Source of the DNA: Zygnema cylindricum
Taxonomy: Eukaryota > Streptophyta > Zygnematophyceae > Zygnematales > Zygnemataceae
Reading direction: 5' to 3'
NCBI GenBank assembly: GCA_037447655.1
Contig: JBBHKE010002680.1
Span: 1 to 64,000 of the forward strand
DNA length: 64,000 nt
The notes under the pieces were generated by a model. That model did not search any database. It was not told where the DNA came from and worked only from the letters and a program-made list of their open reading frames with translations. Below, piece by piece: positions 57,615-64,000 of the stretch (its first letter is position 1; every line of letters begins with the position of its first letter). Made by a program: the position numbers and the translations under genes.

Positions 57615-58436
57615 TTACTCTAGGCTCTCACTGACTATAATTCCTAAATTAGAGTCACTTCCCTCTAATTTCTGCCAGAATTCCATAAGAGTTACACACC
57701 CTTTTACTTCTTTCATTTCAAATTTTTCAAGCATGGAACCTATGGCTTCTTTTTTAGTTAACATTATCTGTCTCTTATTTCTTTCTCTCTCTACTTGTAT
57801 CCCTAATATATATTTGGCTTCACCAAGATCCTTCATCTCAAGTCTGGAGTTTAAGGCTCCCTTAATACAATTTATTTCATCCATAGATTTGCTGATAAGC
57901 AGCAGATCATCTACATATACATCAATATAGAGTATCCCATCATTTCCTTGTAGAACATACACAGAATTATTTGAACTTAATCTTTTAAAGCCTAGTTTAG
58001 TTAGGAACTCATCCAACTTGAAGTTCCTTAGTCTAGGGGCTTGTTTCAGCCCATACAAAGATTTCACCAGTTTACAGACTAGTGTTTCCTTTCCTGTCTC
58101 TTCATACATTTCTGGTTGCTTCATATAGATAGTTTTTTTAAGTTCTCTATGAAGAAAAGTTGTCTTAACATCCATTTGATGAACTTCCATATTTTCAATT
58201 GCAGCTAGACTTAACAGAATTTTGACAGTTGGACACCTTACCATCGAAGAGAACGTTTCCTCAAAATCAATTCCCTCCTTCTGATTGTAACCCTTTACCA
58301 CAAGTCTGGCTTTATATCTCTCGATTGTTCTATCCGGATTTAACTTAACTTTGAACACCCATTTACTGCTAATAGCTTTTCGGTCCGGAGGAAGATCAAC
58401 TAACTCCCATGTTTGAGCCTCCATTATCGATTTCAT
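57615..58436 (-). pseudogene. Copia II reverse transcriptase
   Basis: 273 codons open: [60 protein letters not shown], the active site YIDVYVDDLLLISKSMDEIN, and SRLEMKDLGEAKYILGIQVE. The RLR after QAP replaces the usual RxW. A frame break lies before RNase H. Confidence 0.88.
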
Positions 58437-59037
58437 CTCGTCATTTGCTGCCTCAATCCTGTGAGTTCTTTCGGTTGATGAGAAGGCCTCCCGGATGGTC
58501 AGAGGTTCTCCTGAAGTTGAAGAAAATGCAAGTGGGAACCTGATTGCAGACGGCTGTTAGATCTCCTTCCCCCCGGAAATTCTGAGGCGGAGACCGATGG
58601 TTGTCGTGTGTTCCTTGGTTGTCTTATAATCTACCGTGGCTGCTCGTGGAGCCTCCCAACCTGCTCATACTGAGGCTGTACATGATCCTGCTGATCAGAA
58701 GAAACTTCCTCTGCAATAGGTTGCTGACCACTGGAAAGTAAGTTGTTTTGAGAGTATCAAAAATGACATATTCCTGAGATTTCATTTCAGCCTATTTGTC
58801 AGTCATTGTAAATAGATCTGCTAAATCTCCTTCATCTTTTACGATAACATTTTTGGACACCACAATCTTGTCTTTTTCTAGAACATATACCGTATACCCT
58901 TTTGAATAATCATCATAACCCATGAGGATTCTCGGTAACCCTTTCTGCTCCATTTTCCACGTAGACTAATAAGTATTTAGGATAAAGCATTTACTCCGAA
59001 ACACTTTTTAATGACCGACCTGGGGTTTTCTACCTGT
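58437..59037 (-). pseudogene. Copia II integrase C-terminus and linker, decayed
   Basis: Read in pieces: TGRKPQVGH, GLPRILMGYDDYSKGYTVYV, KDKIVVSKNVIVKDEGDLAD, then a Gln/Glu-rich linker (PVVSQQPIAEEVSSDQQDHV). Several stops; no long frame. Confidence 0.65.
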
Positions 59038-59883
59038 CTATAGTTCAAAAGGTGTTGTGCTAACCGATCTGGACCCTAATCTATTTTTGATATACACTGC
59101 ACAATTTAGGGCCTCAGCCCAGAATTTCATATCTATACTTTTATCAGAAAACATAGATCTAGCACACTCTCTAACTGTTCTATTTAACCTCTCTGAAACA
59201 CCATTTTGTTGAGGTGTGTAAGGAACAGTCAACTGACGACTGATGCGTTCACACAAAAGAAACTTCTTAAATTCATTTGACATATACTCGCCTCCATTAT
59301 CCAATCTGAGTTCCAAAATTGAAGTACCATGTAGCTTTTCCGCCCTAGCTTTGTAGTGTTTGAAGTGTGAAAAAACCTCACTTTTCTCTTTCATGAAATA
59401 CACTTAAGTATATCTGGAAAAATCATCAGTAAAAGTTACCATGAAGCGGACCCCCCCAGCGGATGGTATTTGAGCCGGGCCGAACACATCATAATGAATG
59501 AGCTGTAAGACCTTCGTTGATTTGTGCTCCGATTCTTGTGGAAGAGACAGCTTGTGAATCTTCCCCAAAGAGTAGCCATCACATGTTTTAACTGGGTGAT
59601 CTGTTAAAGTAACACCCTCTATTTTGCCAGATTTCACCATTTTGTTCAAGCTGTTATAATTTACATGACCTAGCCTTTTATGCCATAATTCATTCTCATA
59701 CATTACACTCGAGTAGAGAACATCATTTTCCTTAGAACCCCCCGGACTCAACCTTTTGTAAAGAGTGACTTGTATCACTCTTTGTTGTCCTGAGGCAACT
59801 AGTACACCAGAAACAAAAGAAGAAGCACCAGCAGTTGCCATAATAACAATACGCAAAAAGGAAACTCTCACGATATCCCACAA
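59038..59883 (-). pseudogene. Copia II pre-integrase and integrase core with truncated gag start
   Basis: ELWHKRLGHVNYNSLNKMVK and GKIHKLSLPQESEHKSTKVL (zinc-binding region), YDVFGPAQIPSAGGVRFMVT, then TAA at 59404, LRLDNGGEYMSNEFKKFLLC and TPQQNGVSERLNRTVRECAR. The Asp/Asp/Glu triad is present. Upstream, MATAGASSFVSGVLVASGQQ is gag-start-like and joined directly to pre-integrase; capsid, knuckle and protease are missing. Confidence 0.82.
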
Positions 59884-59929
59884 AAGATGGACTTCGCAAT
59901 GAAACCTCTAGCAAACCAGACACACCCAA

Positions 59930-60751
59930 GGTCTACAAAATTTGCCACAATATAAATTATACATGAAGGAAACAACATTCAAAATTTCTCAATATTCTGC
60001 ACAAAGATCAGAATGATCTTGTAATTCAAAAACAACCAAAAACTACTTCGCATTTTACATCCAAGGCATTCCTAACTCCAAGTTATTCTATGTCCTACAT
60101 ATACAAGTGAACCTACAGCTACTCTACATCGTACCACAATAATCGTGGTTGACCGGTAAACTAAGCTTTATCAAACTAAAAACCCCGTCGTCAACCGCAC
60201 ACAAAAATTTACACAAACCTAAAGCTAACAGCAGCTAAAATAAAATAGTACGCTGTCAAAGTTCGTCCTTTGAAATGACGGCCCAGTGAATGTTCTTCTT
60301 CCAAAATGACGGCGAACTCTGTTTGCCGTTGGCGCAATCTTTGATCACCGAAGATAATCCTCCACGTGTAAATCCGGCCCCCAAGTGAACTTGTACTTTT
60401 CTGTCCGGAACAAATAATCTTGACTTCCTCGCAGACTAACACGTGTGTCTGAAGTGTATCGAGTCTGTGTACTCCTTCTTGAGTTACGTATAACACTAAA
60501 TCTTGTTTATGACATTTTATCTTTTAACCAAAAATGACTCAACACAAACTGCTATGGCTGCGGTGTTCGACTAGCGCAGCATGGCAACACATCATCTTCC
60601 TTATACAAGTTGCTATGACTGCAATGTGACCAATATAGCATGGTAGCAAAGTATCCTTCTTACACAGGCTGTTATAGCCGCGGTCTGACTAGCGGAGCAT
60701 GGTAGCATCTCAATGTGAAATAGAGTGGGCTAAAGGTTTCCAAAAACCAAC
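59930..60751 (-). repeat. Probable Copia LTR between elements II and III
   Basis: Ends AAAAACCAACA at 60751, followed by CTCCCCTAAATC and then RNase H of element III, the same junction style as 56910 and 47090. Contains a short tandem GTTGCTATGACTGCAATG-type repeat at 60550-60705 (three variants). No coding potential. Confidence 0.5.
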
Positions 60752-60775
60752 ACTCCCCTAAATCTTTAGACTCTC

Positions 60776-61543
60776 TCAGCCACTGAGTCCACATTCCTCT
60801 CTAAAAAAATTCAATTTAGGTGCAGGTAAAGACTTAGTCATCATATCAGCTATCATTATCTCATCTCGTAGATAACTGAGTTTCAAAATCCTATTTATCA
60901 CCTTCTCTCTCACAAAATGCAACTTGATATCAATGTGTTTGCTTTTAAAGTGATGACTTTGGTTAGATGCAATCGCAATAGCTGCTTGGTTATCACACAA
61001 AACTATTTGAGATCTTGATTGCATGAAATGAAGATCTTGTAGGAGAGACTTACCCACAGTAACTCCTTGATAGCTGAGCTTGCCGCCATGTTTTCAGCCT
61101 CCATTGTAGACTGAGGTGTTACCTTTTGAAGCTAGCTTCTCCAACAGCATGTTCCACTTACAATTTTTAAGATAAATCCAGTGGTGGAACGACGGCTTGG
61201 ATGTCTTTGAACTAGCATCACTCCAAGTCTAAATTTTTACTTCATCTCCACCGAGAGCAAGTCGAAGATTCCGTGTTCCCGCAAGGTACCGAAGAACCCT
61301 CTTTGCTGCCTCCCAATCTATTTTCCTTGGATTCTGCAAACTTTGGCTCAGAGCACCGACTGCTGCCGCAATGTCCGGCCTAGTGTAGTTCATGAAGTAG
61401 ATTATGATGCCAACAATCTGCAGGTATGGAATGGTGGCCATAAAATCTGCCTCCCATGACTCTAAGGTGTCGTCAATAATGACTCCTCCGTTGATCTCTG
61501 TGCCTTCCACTATCTGTTTAAATTCCATGGGAGTGGCATTTCC
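60776..61543 (-). pseudogene. Copia III RNase H
   Basis: IVGIIIYFMNYTRPDIAAAV, NPRKIDWEAAKRVLRYLAGT, LLQDLHFMQSRSQIVLCDNQ and HIDIKLHFVREKVINRILKL. A frame break lies near 61060-61230. At 61543 a solo LTR interrupts the frame between TPMEFKQIVEG and the RT end. Confidence 0.85.
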
Positions 61544-62434
61544 TGAAATTATGTGGTCTCCATTAACCAACAAAATTAGCAGCCAATGTAAAGCCTCTAG
61601 GATAATATTTGCCGCTTTCACTTTCTCACTCAATAAGTGCCGCCCGGGCACAAAAACATTCTGACCACCCTCACCCTTTTGAGGAGAAGACTCCCTTGAG
61701 TCAAACGCAAAAAGAATCACTGAATTCGCTCCCCATAACAGTAAGTTATGGCTGGCCAAAGATGGCCTATAAATACAAAAGGTCACCTGGAGAGAGGCCC
61801 CTCAAATACGGTAAGTTCCTTAACTCCTACTCATAACTACCTACTACTCTACCGTAGGCCAATCAAAAGAGTATATAGTACAAGAAGGTACTGTGGCCGA
61901 TTGTACTTCTTGTACGGCCATCGTACAACATGGCCTTCTGGTTGACACTTGTCAACTTGGGAGCCATCGTTCCCGACGTCCAATGATGTGTCGCCACGTG
62001 GCAAAGCCCGCTGGGCTGTCCGAAAGCCGCCAAAGATTCATTCGGGTTTGGCGGGGGCGACGAAGGCCGTCCGATCATATATTTTACACGGTTAGATTCG
62101 CGTCCGCGAGCGTCGTTTGACTATAGATGTCGTTTCGTTAATTTTGGTCTGTTTAAGTCAAAGTGACGTTTCTATAACACTTTGATTAGTTACCAAACCA
62201 TATATGTGTATCGTTTTGTTAACGCCCAAATGGATAAGGCGTACATCTACATAGTACTCCGTAGACCCAAGTTCAAATCTTGCTAAAGGCAACATTTTGG
62301 TAATTTATCAATCTGTCTCATTGCTGCCTGTCAGCCTGTTTCTTTCTAACTATAGCGGCAGCTATGGTGACTCTCTCCCTCTCTTTACTACAGAGTCTAC
62401 ATTAAGAATTGAATATTAATTAATTATTTTCAAC
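61544..62434 (+). mobile_element. Solo Copia LTR in element III
   Basis: Starts TGAAATTATGTGG and ends TTTTCAACA, 891 bp; flanks TTTCC and CTTCC are a probable 5-bp duplication with one change. Interior matches the family (GACTCCCTTGAGTC, TTATGGCTGGCCAAAGATGG, CTTGTACGGCCATCGTACAA). A tRNA-like segment lies at 62218-62292. Confidence 0.75.
62218..62292 (+). other. tRNA-Arg-like segment within LTR
   Basis: GCCCAAATGGATAAGGCGT resembles the D-arm/A-box of eukaryotic tRNA-Arg (GCCCAATGGATAAGGCGT from family knowledge). AGTTCAAATCT at 62270-62280 is in B-box position. The acceptor stem is poor, so it is tRNA-derived rather than a functional tRNA. It sits where relatives have the GACGGAC hairpin. 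Confidence 0.5.
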
Positions 62435-62439
62435 ACTTC

Positions 62440-63092
62440 CCTTTGCCTCTGACATGCATAATTTTTCAAGCACATTCCGTATTGCTTCCCGCTTGAATTC
62501 CAAGAATATACTTTGCCTCCAATCTTAAATTCAAGGCTGCCTTTATTTTGTTGATCTCATTTAATGACTTACTCAATAGCAGCAAATCATCTACATACAC
62601 AGCAATGTAAATAATCTCATCTTCCCCTTTCATAACGTAGACTATGTGATCTGAGCTAATCTATACAAAGCTTAGACCGGTTAGAAACTCATCTAGTTTC
62701 ATATTCCACTGACGGGGAGCCTGTTTTAGACCATACAGGGATTTCAACAGCTTACAGACCACATTTTCATTTCAAGTCTCTACATACTTTTCAGGCTGTT
62801 TTATATAGATCACCTCCTCTAAATCTCCATGCAAGAAAGTTATCTTAACATCCAATTGATGTAATTCCATATTCTCACTGGGCGCTAAAGACAACAAAAT
62901 TCTAACAGTTGGAAACCGGACAACCGGAGAGAAAGTCTCCTCATAGTCAATTCCCTCCTTCTGACTATAGCCTTTTGCAACAAGTCTAGTTTTATATCTT
63001 TCAATGGAATTATCCGGATTCAGCTTAACTTTGAAGACCCACTTACAACCGATTGCCTTTCGGTCCAGTGGGTCATTTTCACCTTTGTTCCT
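62440..63092 (-). pseudogene. Copia III reverse transcriptase, partial
   Basis: NPDNSIERYKTRLVAKGYSQ, GIDYEETFSPVVRFPTVRIL, ENMELHQLDVKITFLHGDLE, and further down a YVDDLLLLSKSLNEINK-like active-site segment (62540-62610). It is cut at 63092 by a Gypsy LTR fragment. Confidence 0.85.
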
Positions 63093-63215
63093 TCTCATGG
63101 TGTATATATTTTATTGACTTTTCATATTTATTTCCGTTGTTGTATATTTTTGTGAGCATGACTTTGCTGGTTGTGATGCATGTTTGCTTGCTAGCTTCTC
63201 ATGCACGACAGCATC
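63093..63215 (+). repeat. Gypsy LTR fragment captured in Copia III
   Basis: About 120 bp (CCTTCTCATGGTGTATATA to CTTCTCATGCACGACA) match the reverse complement of 21720-21842 in the minus-strand Gypsy LTR. It interrupts Copia between RT and the linker. Confidence 0.8.
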
Positions 63216-63300
63216 TTCGCAGCTTCGCAGCCTCACAGCTTCGCAATTTAGCAGCGCAACTTCGCACCGTCGTAGTTTCGCAGATTCAATGCTTAGTGGC
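63216..63300. repeat. AGCTTCGCAG-type short tandem repeat
   Basis: Seven to eight imperfect copies of (A/G)CTTCGCAGC, directly after the captured LTR fragment; it may be filler DNA from repair. Confidence 0.7.
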
Positions 63301-63309
63301 GAAGCTTCA

Positions 63310-64000
63310 TTGCCTCGCAGCCTGCTGCTTTTCCTTCTTCTCCCCGGAATATCTGAGGCTGGAACTGTATGATCCGTAGGTTGTCGCTGAGGAGGAGGAG
63401 GTGGAGGTGGAGGTGAATGAGGAGTATCTCGGACAAGCAGAGTGTCCAAAGGAGAAATAGGAGAAGATGAGGTGGAAGAATAAAAGGGACATTTTCAAAA
63501 ATTACATATTCTTGGATTTTGGCATTTTTCCCAATATCTGTCATGCCAAATATATCAACTGATTGACTTTCCTCTTTAACCAGAATATTCCTAGCAACTT
63601 AAAGAGTTTTCTTGTCTGTATTGTATACTCTATAGCCGAGTGACTCATCATTATATCCCATAAAAATTCTAGGGACCGATTTCGGACTAAGCTTAGAAAT
63701 AGGTAGATTATTTAAATTAAACATTTGCTCCCAACAACCCGGAAATGACTAACATTAGGTTTTTTCCCCGTCCACACGTCATATGGTGTTTTTCCTTTCA
63801 GTGCTTTAGTTTCCACTCTATTTCTTATAAAAGAGACACAAGAGAAAGCCTCACCCCAAAACTTAAAATCTATCCCTTTATCTAACATCATAGATTTTGC
63901 ACTTTCCGTTAAAGTTCAGTTAAGTCTTTCTGATACTCCGTTTATCTCTGGAGTATACGGAACTGTAAATTGCTGAGAAATTCCATTTTCTTTCACATAG
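63310..64000 (-). pseudogene. Copia III integrase C-terminus, cut by window end
   Basis: From the edge inward on the minus strand: QQFTVPYTP, INGVSERLN, SAKSMMLDKGIDFKFWGEAF, KTPYDVWTGKKPNVSH, IFMGYNDESLGYRVYNTDKK and ILVKEESQSVDIFGMTD. A stop replaces the residue after ERLN. 63310-63540 is the low-complexity linker to RT. Gag and protease would lie beyond the window. Confidence 0.82.

Noticed and set aside
1-64000. CRISPR arrays, operons, bacterial-type regulatory sites
   Set aside because: No regularly spaced repeats with unique spacers; spliced genes and LTR elements show eukaryotic DNA.

Overview
The window is nuclear DNA of a plant-lineage eukaryote. Spliced genes with GT-AG introns, short plant-type telomere motifs (AAACCCTA) near promoters, dense nested LTR retrotransposons and a Ty3/Gypsy element carrying a cytosine methyltransferase all fit a charophyte alga. 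Chara- or Klebsormidium-like is an inference that I cannot prove from sequence alone.

0-19.3 kb is the genic part. A complete four-exon phosducin-like gene (PDCL2/PDCL3 or VIAF type, 246 aa, minus strand, 1264-4209) and an eight-exon MFSD6-like major facilitator gene (about 475 aa, plus strand, 11334-16586) could both be assembled with consistent splice phases. The last exons of the transporter are duplicated in decayed form downstream (16680-17462). The spacers and introns hold a hAT-like MITE, a 104-bp-arm hairpin, a five-copy TA-flanked MITE family, a (TA)n tract and a purine tract. About 7 kb of spacer between the two genes shows no convincing gene.

19.3-31 kb is a mosaic. It holds minus-strand Gypsy LTR and gag fragments, a CG-rich 20-bp minisatellite present twice, partial Copia LTRs, and a Copia derivative that kept its LTRs but lost most of pol (26077-30544).

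30.5-45.1 kb is a decayed plus-strand Ty3/Gypsy element ordered LTR, gag, zinc knuckle, protease, C5 DNA methyltransferase, RT, RNase H, integrase, polypurine tract, LTR. It is interrupted by two Copia LTR insertions, one with a clear 5-bp target-site duplication. The methyltransferase inside this retrotransposon is the most striking content.

45-64 kb is minus-strand Ty1/Copia. A full-length element (46044-52478; LTRs differ at only about 10 sites by eye; TSD CCTAT) sits inside an older relative, which a 1.49-kb TSD-flanked insertion (52734-54223) also splits. Two further Copia elements follow, the last running off the window end. In the full-length element a 1,450-codon polyprotein stays in one frame and is broken only by stop codons. 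The primer-binding site of this family matches the anticodon arm of initiator tRNA-Met, and the gag start lies inside the LTR. LTRs of the family also carry a tRNA-like, hairpin-forming module.
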